The notes below the pieces were generated by a model that made no database searches, had not been told where the DNA came from, and worked only from the letters and a program-made list of their open reading frames with translations. From CAZXYS01 sp964645005 (lineage in GTDB: Bacteria; Bacteroidota; Ignavibacteria; Kapaibacteriales; UBA2268): DNA of 64,000 nt. The DNA lies in assembly GCA_964645005.1 (NCBI GenBank), contig CAZXYS010000014.1, forward strand, positions 1-64,000, read 5' to 3'. Of the stretch, positions 56,601-63,861 are shown piece after piece (the first letter of the stretch is position 1; every line of letters begins with the position of its first letter). Both the position numbers and the translations under genes were made by a program.

Positions 56601-57375
56601 CGAAATCCCCGGCAGCATCAACAAAGAGATATTCTCTGCCAGCAAGCTCACTGCTTACGAAGATAATTTCGACGAATATCTGCTCAAATACAGGCTCGGG
56701 CTGAGCACGCTTGAATCCGGCATGAAAATGACCGAGTTCGACCACATGGCTAACGAAGACCGTGAAACTGCCACTGTAACCGGAACTTTGATCCACGGCG
56801 TAATGGAACGAGTCGCTGAATGGTTCGATGCCGACGGAAAAGTCGATGAGGAAGAATTGCAGCGAACTGTCCGTCGTGTTATGGAACAGAACAACGCCCC
56901 TTTCGAACAGGAAATTGTCGAACAAGTGCTGGAAGAGTGTATAAATACAGTATCCACGACTCTTATTCAAAAATTGTCAAAAAACATCATCAAGGGCGAA
57001 CCCGAAAAAGAGCTAATCATGCCTGCCAGCGATGATTATCTTGTCGGCTCGATGGACCTGCTGCTCAAGAACGAATCCGGCGAATACGAAATCTGGGACT
57101 GGAAAACGAACAAGATCGACTATTTCAAGCGCATGGACGAGCACGCCGAACATTACAAACTGCAGCTTTCGGTTTACGCATACATGACGGCTCTGCTAAA
57201 TCCCAGCCAGCAAAAAATTACCGCCAGACTTCTTTTCACCAAACAAGCCGGTAAAAATGCCGGCGAGAATGAATGGACCCGCGCTTTCACCTGGAATCGG
57301 GAAGAGATAATCGCCCGCGGCGAAAAGCTGATCGAAAGATTAAGTGAAATAAAGAATAGGACGTATTTTGAGTGA
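53629..57375 (+). CDS. addA: UvrD/AddA-type helicase with C-terminal PD-(D/E)XK nuclease
   Basis: A 1248-residue enzyme for processing double-strand DNA ends before recombination. Superfamily I helicase motifs are all present: Walker A TANAGSGKTRALVSRY (residues 19-34), Ia ITFTRKAAAEMQTRV, Walker B HILVDEFQDTNPLQYE, III GDAKQSIYGFRYADVRVF, V VNLMTVHAAKGLEFPIV and VI ILYVALTRAQDHLIVSG. The last 200 residues hold a RecB-like nuclease: GSMDLLLKNESGEYEIWDWK with Asp, Glu/Asp and Lys in the expected order. The length matches AddA. In most genomes it works with AddB, normally next to it; no addB is within this window. The gene is on the plus strand with a 343-bp non-coding gap after it. Confidence 0.9.
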   Translation: METHEQKLARGLDRHLVVTANAGSGKTRALVSRYVDLVLQGVDPKEIVAITFTRKAAAEMQTRVAEELEKIASAGDSKTIARIKRIREKLTSSRISTIHSFCSTLLRDYPVEAGVDPGFSELTNADKLRIETDAVNNVMEQWLQPENESRKAKAQDLFSKFGFYFVENILKQLLNRTDIYENLKKVYSSDFKKIETVRDGYIAEMLLPPLLDGLRELLIILNSVDTSKLKKPDQDFLINLSESVNSMITKMRSGASLSQDTMFELKNELEALKESPFITKKFTINKTKLKNKLIGIDADEANERLIGLNGTSDFFNAYGNVNLDAELFGYAHTFWEMARDVITSVEDEKQELRAVDYGDMLIKARNLLDDISIRRKLRHKIKHILVDEFQDTNPLQYEIVKSLVPEMKHVRNYEHNVFLFIVGDAKQSIYGFRYADVRVFLKAANELSEINQQKLRNNELSREFTVLSEKTTARTGKEAAGQIELSATFRLLPVPAAFVNAIFDGIPEESRTEFDVNYSPLVCARSAEYLLSADEKPIINENGKTDNSEISFGSAKLLLVKEDKKNTAAETEAELLAKYIKKVVSDTDGITVQDKDGTYRHPGFGDISILARKKADLNDLASVFQKMGIPYALHAGNSFFESQEIVDIFSYLKFLHNRNDDIALAGILKSPFFGLSDAELLNISVYDGNSFYEKFLNYCADLEKDGSNGSVGKEIELYARSTLSELITLAPRLTISRLIAKIIEESGWYGAVAANPARSQMKANMDKFIQYARDFETRGFRNLYDFVEEINFLITKGADEEEAVFMPGGDAVNLMTVHAAKGLEFPIVTIYKSNFSTRNQGGTIVSPELGITFNTPDSTGDALISKETPLHYLNKKRAALADEAEEKRILYVALTRAQDHLIVSGTITNTLNGFLPLILESLGLDSVEVKKSSAVLNQSLTLDKEVGLLTDSGVQNIELSFPVEIIGSVEDTQPIETAGADDYAGVKFLLDEIPGSINKEIFSASKLTAYEDNFDEYLLKYRLGLSTLESGMKMTEFDHMANEDRETATVTGTLIHGVMERVAEWFDADGKVDEEELQRTVRRVMEQNNAPFEQEIVEQVLEECINTVSTTLIQKLSKNIIKGEPEKELIMPASDDYLVGSMDLLLKNESGEYEIWDWKTNKIDYFKRMDEHAEHYKLQLSVYAYMTALLNPSQQKITARLLFTKQAGKNAGENEWTRAFTWNREEIIARGEKLIERLSEIKNRTYFE

Positions 57376-57462
57376 GATTGACTGATTTAAAAAAGTTTTA
57401 AGTTTTGAGTTAAAATTAACTGTTTTACTGAATGTCTCTATGAAGATAATTACACCTGTTTA

Positions 57463-57605
57463 GAGGCTGTCTCAAAAGTCAGTAAATGTCATTCCTGCGA
57501 ATGACTTTAGATCCTGCTTTAGCAGGGCAGGAATCTGATGAATAGCGGATTGTTTACTGCATTCAGCATGACGTTTCAAGATTTTAGTACTATGTTACAC
57601 TCTCG
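57463..57605. mobile_element. Second MITE copy, one end degraded
   Basis: The left end GAGGCTGTCTCAAAAG (57463) matches the terminal repeat at 14115. The core (GTCATTCCTGCGAATGACTT, GATCCTGCTTTAGCAGGGC, AGGAATCTGATGAATAG) is the reverse complement of the core at 14180-14235, with one substitution (T for A) over about 57 bp. The other end is diverged near 57590-57605 (GTTACACTC still matches). It lies in the 343-bp gap between addA and hicB, where nothing else is visible. Confidence 0.6.
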
Positions 57606-57718
57606 ATGAAGATGTATTCCAGTATTGATTTTAAAGAATTCAATAAATATCAAAATAATTTAGGATTTTAACTGATCTTAATATAAATTAGCAAAGTTAT
57701 AAACTTTATTGAGGAAAA

Positions 57719-57976
57719 ATGGCGGATTTAATTTTAAATATAAAAATTGAAAAACTCGAAGAAGGTGGATATCTTGCTTTATCTGAGGATTTGCCGGGTT
57801 TATTAGCCGAAGGACGCTCATATCAGGGAACACTTGAAATAGCTCATGATGTCGCAAAAAAGCTAATAGAATCCTATATCGAGCATAATGATCCTTTACC
57901 TGAAAAAATAAAGAAACAACTAAAGCAGCCGCAAAAAAGTCATAAATTTAAAATTCCTATTTCTGTAGAGTTATGA
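57719..57976 (+). CDS. hicB: HicB-family antitoxin
   Basis: An 85-residue protein with the HicB fold: a partial RNase-H-like beta sheet (LILNIKIEKLEEGGYLALSE, DLPGLLAEGRSYQGTLEIAH) followed by a helix (DVAKKLIESYIEHNDPLPEK) and a basic tail. It would bind and neutralise the HicA mRNA interferase and repress its own promoter. No C-terminal DNA-binding helix-turn-helix is seen in this short form. The site GAGGAAAA precedes the start. Its TGA overlaps the ATG of hicA (ATGA), so the two are coupled, with antitoxin first, the less common order. Confidence 0.88.
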   Translation: MADLILNIKIEKLEEGGYLALSEDLPGLLAEGRSYQGTLEIAHDVAKKLIESYIEHNDPLPEKIKKQLKQPQKSHKFKIPISVEL

Positions 57977-58199
57977 GCAAGCTGCCTGAGGTCTCTTATA
58001 AAGATTTAATCAAAAAGCTAAGAAGAGCAGGTTTTATCTTTGACAGGCAGGCAAAAGGCAGTCATGAAATCTGGTATAATCCGAAGACAAAAAGAAGAAC
58101 TACAATACCTACCCCCCCCCTAAACCTATTTCTAAAGGCACGTTAAATGCCATTATCAAACAAATCAGTTTAACTGTTAAAGAATTTCAAGAATTGTGA
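57973..58199 (+). pseudogene. hicA: HicA-like toxin with frameshift in a poly-C tract
   Basis: Begins MSKLPEVSYKDLIKKL, followed by RRAGFIFDRQAKGSHEIWYN, with the HicA His (GSHEIWY) intact, then KTKRRTTIPTP. A run of nine C residues at 58112-58120 puts the frame out: as written it ends at 58146 after 57 residues (TPPLNLFLKAR). Adding one C or removing two restores KPISKGTLNAIIKQISLTVK and a stop at 58197-58199, which is the normal HicA tail. As written the toxin lacks its C-terminal part and is probably inactive. The tract could be a phase-variation switch, a mutation or a sequencing error. Confidence 0.8.
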
Positions 58200-58402
58200 T
58201 ATGATACTATTTTAGCTAATTCACTGATTCAACAAAAAAAATATTAATTCCAAATTATCTAGAGCTTCTTTATAAGGTATAATAAAGAAAGCCCTTTCCA
58301 TCGACGATATAAAGCACTTCCTTTTCAAAGTAAATTGTGTTAAGTTAACACCCTAATTCTTTGCAATTTATACTGGTTCAGGTTGATTTCCTCCATCCTC
58401 AG

Positions 58403-59143
58403 CTACAACTCTACCTGAAATTTAATAAACATATCATAATCCGCAGCTACGAACGGGAATTTTCTTTTTTCTTCAGTTTGCCCGAAAGCTTTGCTGTATT
58501 CCGTGATTATCCAAAAAGCCGGCTTATTTCTTACCGCCTCGGAAATGATCGCTGCAATCTCCGAATCCACCTTGATTATGTGGTGCGATTTGCGGAAATA
58601 ATCATTTACCCGAACATTTCTATATTCTCCTAGTAGATACTTATTGGTGTCTAATTGATCGAATCGCCAGTGCGCCGAATCCAGATCATTGCGATCGGTG
58701 TAACCAGGTCTTAACTCCGCAAAACGCAGAAAGAACTTAATGTATTCAAACCCGAGAGTATCATTAGGATCATCCCCGGGCTCGAAATAAAGTTCTTGTT
58801 GCGGATCCCAGTTTGCTATGCTGTCTGCCGAGAAATTTTTCATCACCGGAGGTATAGTATCACCGGTAATTTTTACATGTCTAATTCTGTAGTTAAATTC
58901 CTTGATGACAGCCTTAAGTATGCGATCTTTGTTATCCCTATATTCTTTGTATTCCAACATATTAACAAAATCCCTCGATGTATCCGGCGAAGCCTTATCG
59001 AAATGTGTCGAGCGGAAAAATATTGGAAGCCTGAATTCAAATGTACTCAGCTTGTCTATCGTTTCAGTATAACAGCCGCCGAAAAACTGCGACGACAGTG
59101 CGATTCCCGCAAGCACCAGTGGTATTATCAATAATCTTTTCAT
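58403..59143 (-). CDS. Putative lipoprotein, function unknown
   Basis: A 246-residue protein. The start MKRLLIIPLVLAGIALSSQF plus FGGC gives a probable lipidated Cys24. The mature part has beta-rich segments (STFEFRLPIFFRSTHF, DNKDRILKAVIKEFNYRIRH, KFPFVAADYDMFIKFQVEL) and polar loops, with no motif I recognise. It lies 55 bp downstream of the 59199-60419 gene, which encodes an outer-membrane-type protein, so the two are probably one operon and may act together in the outer membrane. On the other side it is separated from hicA by 203 bp of non-coding DNA. Confidence 0.75.
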   Translation of the reverse strand: MKRLLIIPLVLAGIALSSQFFGGCYTETIDKLSTFEFRLPIFFRSTHFDKASPDTSRDFVNMLEYKEYRDNKDRILKAVIKEFNYRIRHVKITGDTIPPVMKNFSADSIANWDPQQELYFEPGDDPNDTLGFEYIKFFLRFAELRPGYTDRNDLDSAHWRFDQLDTNKYLLGEYRNVRVNDYFRKSHHIIKVDSEIAAIISEAVRNKPAFWIITEYSKAFGQTEEKRKFPFVAADYDMFIKFQVEL

Positions 59144-59198
59144 TTTTTTTAATGACCTTTAATTTATTTATAATATTCTTTTCAAATTTTGGTGTTAC

Positions 59199-60419
59199 TT
59201 ATTTTTTCTTAGCTTGTTCTCCTTCATCTTCTTCGCGGGTTTTCTCATCTTCCTCACGTTTCCTTATTCTTTCGATTCTTTCGATATCTTCGAATTGTTC
59301 GATAGTTTCTTGCTCGCGTTTTTCTCCCCAAGAAGCTATCCACCATGTAATCCCGAATGTTAGCATTGGCTGGGAAGCCCAGGCTGCGTCCCCGTGGAAT
59401 TCAAAATTATCAAGTCTGTATGACAGCCCTGCTAAAAACCTGAAGCTGGTGAATGATTCAATGTCGAATTGTATATCTTCAAAATTTCTTACTTCCAGAT
59501 ACGGACTATTAGCGTAATCATCCGGCTCTGCACTCTCAGCGTCTTTGACAGCTTCAAATTCACCGCTGAGCGTTTCAAATTGTAATCCGGTAAATAAAGT
59601 CAATCCATTTTCCCATGACTTGCTGGCATGAAGCCCTCCAACAAAAGAATTCATACTAAGACCTTCCGATCTGCTAACCATGTGATAACCCAGATGCGCT
59701 GCCAGCCCGAAGGTTGTATCTTCGCCAAATAAATTGACAAATCTATCGAGCTGCTGATTTGCCATTATTCCGAAATAGGAGGTAAATTCATCTTGAACCG
59801 GCACTCCCCAGAAACGCAATCTTAGCTGAGTGCGCGTTGGGAAACCAACAATAATCTGCGGTACAATTGGAATCCCGGGCATAAAGCTGATATTATTGCC
59901 TTCTGCGAACCCAAGAGATTTAAATGATGAATCCGGTACAAGTTTACCATTTTCGTCATATTTTCTTTCCCTGTATGGATTATTGGCAGCGGAAAAAATT
60001 GACCATGATCTGCCGCCGTATATAGTTGGTTCTTCGTAGCTGCCGCCGATCTGCCGCAGTGTATCTCCGCCGCGCAGCCCCGCATTATCGACAATATCAG
60101 TGTTCCCGTAAGCGGCGGGCAGCACAGCGTCGTAGCTTTTCTGAGCATCAGGGATGAACATTCCGCTAATCGATATATCCAGAGCCACATTCCAGTGATC
60201 TTCATATCTTGCGGTAGTAAAGATATTGGAATTGAAGCTCTGTTCGATCGTGGTAAAAAGAGGTTTTGTATACCCCTGCAACTGTTGAGAGGTAAATAAA
60301 GTAAAATCTTTACTAATTTCAATTGGCTCTGCTGATGAGGCACCCTCGTATGCAAGGCAAAAAGTCAACATAATCGCGCTGATATGCCCGATAATTTTTA
60401 TTCTCTTAAAATTTATCAT
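59199..60419 (-). CDS. DUF6588-like outer-membrane protein with acidic-basic tail
   Basis: A 406-residue exported protein (signal IIGHISAIMLTFCLAYEGAS). Its start LFTSQQLQGYTKPLFTTIEQ and SFNSNIFTTARYEDHWNVAL match in style the DUF6588 family of Bacteroidota, which are predicted beta-barrels near 400 residues. Aromatic strands run through the body (NNISFMPGIPIVPQIIVGF, TQLRLRFWGVPVQDEFTSYF). The last 45 residues are unusual: a run of Glu, Lys and Arg (IERIRKREEDEKTREEDEGE) that would be a long polar helix instead of the usual closing strand. The function is unknown. It is paired with the lipoprotein gene downstream. Confidence 0.72.
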   Translation of the reverse strand: MINFKRIKIIGHISAIMLTFCLAYEGASSAEPIEISKDFTLFTSQQLQGYTKPLFTTIEQSFNSNIFTTARYEDHWNVALDISISGMFIPDAQKSYDAVLPAAYGNTDIVDNAGLRGGDTLRQIGGSYEEPTIYGGRSWSIFSAANNPYRERKYDENGKLVPDSSFKSLGFAEGNNISFMPGIPIVPQIIVGFPTRTQLRLRFWGVPVQDEFTSYFGIMANQQLDRFVNLFGEDTTFGLAAHLGYHMVSRSEGLSMNSFVGGLHASKSWENGLTLFTGLQFETLSGEFEAVKDAESAEPDDYANSPYLEVRNFEDIQFDIESFTSFRFLAGLSYRLDNFEFHGDAAWASQPMLTFGITWWIASWGEKREQETIEQFEDIERIERIRKREEDEKTREEDEGEQAKKK

Positions 60420-60638
60420 TTATATGACCCCTTTGTGAAAATTATAAATTTTGATTCCATATTTGATATAATATGTAAGGAATAAATTAACCTATGTGAT
60501 TTAGAAGATATGATACAATATAAGGAATTTTAAGAAATAAATAAAAGTATTTTAAGGTTATACAAAATTTAGATTCATTAAAAAAGTATTGATTATTACA
60601 CATAAAATAATTATTTTTATATCTCGTAAAGAAAAAAC

Positions 60639-60710
60639 GGCGCATTCGTCTAGCGGTTAGGACGCCGGCCTCTCACGCCGGTAACAGGGGTTCGAGTCCC
60701 CTATGCGCTG
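60639..60710 (+). tRNA. tRNA-Glu (anticodon CTC)
   Basis: Acceptor GGCGCAT/ATGCGCT with a G-T first pair, D arm TAGCGGTTA, anticodon stem CCGGC/GCCGG with loop CTCTCAC giving CTC, and T arm GGTTCGAGTCC. The discriminator is G; CCA is not encoded. Confidence 0.94.
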
Positions 60711-60899
60711 CTATTTCTTCCTGTCGCAAATTCCTCGACACATTTTTCGCAAATTTTGCTATTTTTCTTTATAAAATAATTGATTTTATTGTTTATAGGT
60801 AAAATCCCTGCATCAACATCTCTGAGTTATGAGACATGATAGCAGCGCTTTTAAATATAAATATCACTCATGTTTAATATACATAATACAGGAGATACC

Positions 60900-61289
60900 A
60901 TGAATTTAAACTTATACCACATGCTTCTCGAAAATTATTATTCAGACCATTTGACATATATTATTGATCGTAATACCTGCGAAATAATATATATGGAAGG
61001 GATCGATGAAAATATCAACTCGCAGATGATCGGCGAGAAATGCTATGAGGTGATTTACGGCAAAAACAAGCCGTGCGAGTTCTGCAATTACGGCTGTCCT
61101 AAAGGTGGACATTCGAAGATAAAAGAATGGGATTTCCACAATCTCTATTCCGGCAAATGGTACATGTCCTACGAGAAAAAGATCCACTGGTTGAAAAGGA
61201 AAAACCTTACACTGAAAATGCTCATCGACGTTACCGATCTCAAGAAGATGGAACTCAAGAACTATCACCTTCTTTTCTCAAAAAATTAA
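60900..61289 (+). CDS. Stand-alone PAS-like protein with cysteine cluster
   Basis: I start this at the ATG at 60900, because AGGAGAT lies six bases before it; an in-frame ATG at 60870 has no such site. The protein has 129 residues. It is a single PAS-like domain (HLTYIIDRNTCEIIYMEGID, LTLKMLIDVTDLKKMELKNY) with the motif GEKCYEVIYGKNKPCEFCNY followed by GCPKGG. Four Cys in this loop suggest binding of a metal, iron-sulfur cluster or thiol-redox signal. The same loop occurs inside many larger sensor proteins; here it has no output domain. It lies 80 bp upstream of the PAS histidine kinase on the same strand, so it may supply a signal to it. Confidence 0.75.
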   Translation: MNLNLYHMLLENYYSDHLTYIIDRNTCEIIYMEGIDENINSQMIGEKCYEVIYGKNKPCEFCNYGCPKGGHSKIKEWDFHNLYSGKWYMSYEKKIHWLKRKNLTLKMLIDVTDLKKMELKNYHLLFSKN

Positions 61290-61369
61290 GGTATGGTATT
61301 TGCACTGATAGTTCTTAATATTTTACTATTATAGTTTATATTTTGATTTCTAATGACAATTAATTCAAT

Positions 61370-63379
61370 ATGAAAAATCAGAAAAATTTGAAATACAAAC
61401 AGAAAAGCATTTCGGAAAAAGTATCAGGCAAATTTCCGAAAAATTCAAAGTACTTTGAAGAAGCTTTGAAAGCAAGTGAAAGAAAGTATAGTGATCTTTT
61501 CAATAGTATTCGGGATGCTATTCTCGTTGCCGATACGGACAGAAATATTGTTGACTGTAACCCTGCCTTTGAACAATTTTTTGGCTATTCGCTGGAAGAG
61601 ATTAAAGGGAAAAAGACCAGATTTGTTTATGAAAATGATGAAGATTTCAAAAACATGGGTGAATACTTAAAAAATCATTTTGGAGACCCGAATTTTTTCT
61701 ATACGGTTAACTACCAAAAAAAATCCGGTGAAGTATTCCCCGGAGAAACCAATGTTTTCTATTTATTTGATGAAAAAGATAATATTTGCGGTTTCATAGG
61801 TCTCATAAGAGATGTTTCCGAAAGGAAAAAAGCCGAGGAAGAAAAAGACAAATTAATCCACGGCATGGGCGAAAGAATAAAAGAACTGAACTGCATATAT
61901 AACGCAGCCAATACTATCAACAACAGTGATTCCATTGATGAGATTTTACGGAAAACGGCTGATTCCATTCCTCCCGGCTGGCATTATCCTGAGATTACCC
62001 GTGGTAAAGTAATTTTTGACGGAAAAGAATATGTCTCGGAACCGTTTAGTGAAACCCAATGGAAACAGCAGTCTGATATTATTATCAATGGTGTCAAAAG
62101 GGGCAGCGTTGAAGTTTATTATCTCGAGGAAAAACCGGAATTAGATGAAGGCCCTTTCGTGAAAGAAGAAAGAGATCTTATCAACAATCTCTCGCAAAAA
62201 GTCAGTTGGGCAATTGAGAGAATAGAAACTGTCGAACAACTTATAGAAAGTGAAACAAAGCTGCGGCAATCTCAACTTATAGCCGGGATCGGGAACTTTA
62301 CCTGGGATATAAAAACAGGAGAAGTTAAATGGTCCGAAGGATTGCACAAATTACTTAAATATGATCCGGAGGAAGAAATTGACTATGACAGGGTTAATAG
62401 GTATATCTGCCATCCTGAAGATTTAGGAGAATTAACCCAGTGGCTTAATGACGCTATTAATTCAGGCAAAAAAAAGCTTCCGCCGAATGATTATCGACTT
62501 GTTTGCAAGGACGGGGAAGTTAAAGAAGTACACGCCGAAGGAATCATTGAATATGAAAATGACAAACCAGTGAAAGTTTTCGGTACTTTACTCGATATTA
62601 CCGAACGGAAAAAAAATGAAATCGAACTCCGCGAATTAAATAACGAACTCGAAAAAAGAGTACGAGAGCGCACCATCAAACTGGAAAACTCCAACAAAGA
62701 ACTCGAAGCCTTCGCCTATTCCGTATCCCACGACCTGCGGGCGCCTCTGCGTCATATCGGCGGTTTCGCCAATTTACTGGAGAAAAAGTTAGCGGATAAA
62801 TTAGACGAAAAAGAAAAACACTACATGGATACTATCAATGAATCCGCGAACAAAATGAGCGAACTGATCGATCATCTTCTCGCCTTTTCACGGATGAGCA
62901 GAAGTAAACTGAACAAAATAAATATTGATACAAACAGACTTGTAAATGACATTGTCCGGGAGTTAGAGCCGGAAATCAGCAACAGAAATATCAATTGGAA
63001 TATAGACCGGCTGCCCGAAGTTTATACGGATAAAATGCTGCTCTGGCAGGTGTTTTATAATTTGATATCAAACGCCGTTAAATTTACTGCAGACAGAAAT
63101 CCCGCCGAGATTTCCATTGGCTGCGAAGAAAATAAAGACAAATTTGTATTCCATATCAGCGATAATGGTATAGGATTTGATATGCAATATGCAGAGAAGT
63201 TATTTGGCGTTTTCCAGCGCCTGCATAGCGATGAAGATTACGAAGGCACGGGCATCGGACTTGCCAATGTCAGGCGGATTATCCACCGCCATGGCGGCAG
63301 GACATGGGCTGTAGGCGAAGTTGACAGGGGAGCGGCTTTTTATTTTTCAATACCAAAGGCGGAGGATAATAATGGATGA
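61370..63379 (+). CDS. Multi-PAS sensor histidine kinase
   Basis: A 669-residue cytoplasmic kinase. A first PAS domain (about 45-155; RDAILVADTDRNIVDCNPAF, YQKKSGEVFPGETNVFYLF) is followed by a GAF-like region (KELNCIYNAANTINNSDSID) and a second PAS with PAC (LRQSQLIAGIGNFTWDIKTG, KVFGTLLDITERKKNEIEL). A coiled coil then leads to a phytochrome-style HisKA with phospho-His near residue 454 (FAYSVSHDLRAPLRHIGGF). The HATPase domain ends with VFHISDNGIGFDMQYAEKLF and YEGTGIGLANVRRIIHRHGG. No membrane segment is visible. The stop overlaps the start of an Rcp1-like receiver by 8 bp, so that protein is the likely phospho-acceptor. Confidence 0.94.
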   Translation: MKNQKNLKYKQKSISEKVSGKFPKNSKYFEEALKASERKYSDLFNSIRDAILVADTDRNIVDCNPAFEQFFGYSLEEIKGKKTRFVYENDEDFKNMGEYLKNHFGDPNFFYTVNYQKKSGEVFPGETNVFYLFDEKDNICGFIGLIRDVSERKKAEEEKDKLIHGMGERIKELNCIYNAANTINNSDSIDEILRKTADSIPPGWHYPEITRGKVIFDGKEYVSEPFSETQWKQQSDIIINGVKRGSVEVYYLEEKPELDEGPFVKEERDLINNLSQKVSWAIERIETVEQLIESETKLRQSQLIAGIGNFTWDIKTGEVKWSEGLHKLLKYDPEEEIDYDRVNRYICHPEDLGELTQWLNDAINSGKKKLPPNDYRLVCKDGEVKEVHAEGIIEYENDKPVKVFGTLLDITERKKNEIELRELNNELEKRVRERTIKLENSNKELEAFAYSVSHDLRAPLRHIGGFANLLEKKLADKLDEKEKHYMDTINESANKMSELIDHLLAFSRMSRSKLNKINIDTNRLVNDIVRELEPEISNRNINWNIDRLPEVYTDKMLLWQVFYNLISNAVKFTADRNPAEISIGCEENKDKFVFHISDNGIGFDMQYAEKLFGVFQRLHSDEDYEGTGIGLANVRRIIHRHGGRTWAVGEVDRGAAFYFSIPKAEDNNG

Positions 63380-63821
63380 TCATAAAACTCTTCTACTTGC
63401 TGACGATAATGCCAAAGATATCGAATTAACTCTGGCAGCATTCGAGGAGATGAACCTTGCAAACAGAGTTATTATTGTCAAAGATGGCGGACAGGTACTG
63501 GATTTTCTCTACAGACGCGGTGAATACGTTGGTCGTACCGAACCGGACCCTGACGTAATACTTCTTGATATAAAAATGCCTAAAGTCAGCGGGATAGAGA
63601 TACTAAAACAAATTAAGTCCGATGAGCATCTCAAATACATACCCGTTGTTATGCTGACATCCTCGAGAGAAGAGAATGACCTTGTAGAAAGCTATAAATA
63701 CAGCGCAAATTCATACATTGTAAAGCCTATAGATTACAAGGATTTTATTAACACAATCAAAAATCTTGGCTTTTACTGGGCTTTTTTGAATGTAACCCCA
63801 AAAGAAGAAAAGAAAGATTGA
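63372..63821 (+). CDS. Rcp1-like single-domain response regulator
   Basis: A 149-residue receiver without output domain. I start at the ATG at 63372 (after GGAGG), since the longer frame upstream lies within the kinase gene. The acidic pocket Asp11-Asp12 is in LLLADDNAKDIE, the phospho-acceptor Asp66 in VILLDIKMPKVSG, Thr in VVMLTSSREEND and Lys in SYIVKPIDYKDF. The insert VLDFLYRRGEYVGRTEPDPD is typical of Rcp1-type receivers that pair with phytochrome-like kinases. It overlaps the upstream kinase by 8 bp, which argues for a fixed kinase-receiver couple. It probably passes the phosphate to a further partner. Confidence 0.93.
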   Translation: MDDHKTLLLADDNAKDIELTLAAFEEMNLANRVIIVKDGGQVLDFLYRRGEYVGRTEPDPDVILLDIKMPKVSGIEILKQIKSDEHLKYIPVVMLTSSREENDLVESYKYSANSYIVKPIDYKDFINTIKNLGFYWAFLNVTPKEEKKD

Positions 63822-63861
63822 TTGAAATTATAAATTTTGAAATTACACATTTTGATTTAAT

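Noticed and set aside
57719..58199. Prophage or integrative element border around hicBA
   Set aside because: No integrase, tRNA-linked repeat or phage gene is nearby; the closest tRNA is 4 kb away and intact.
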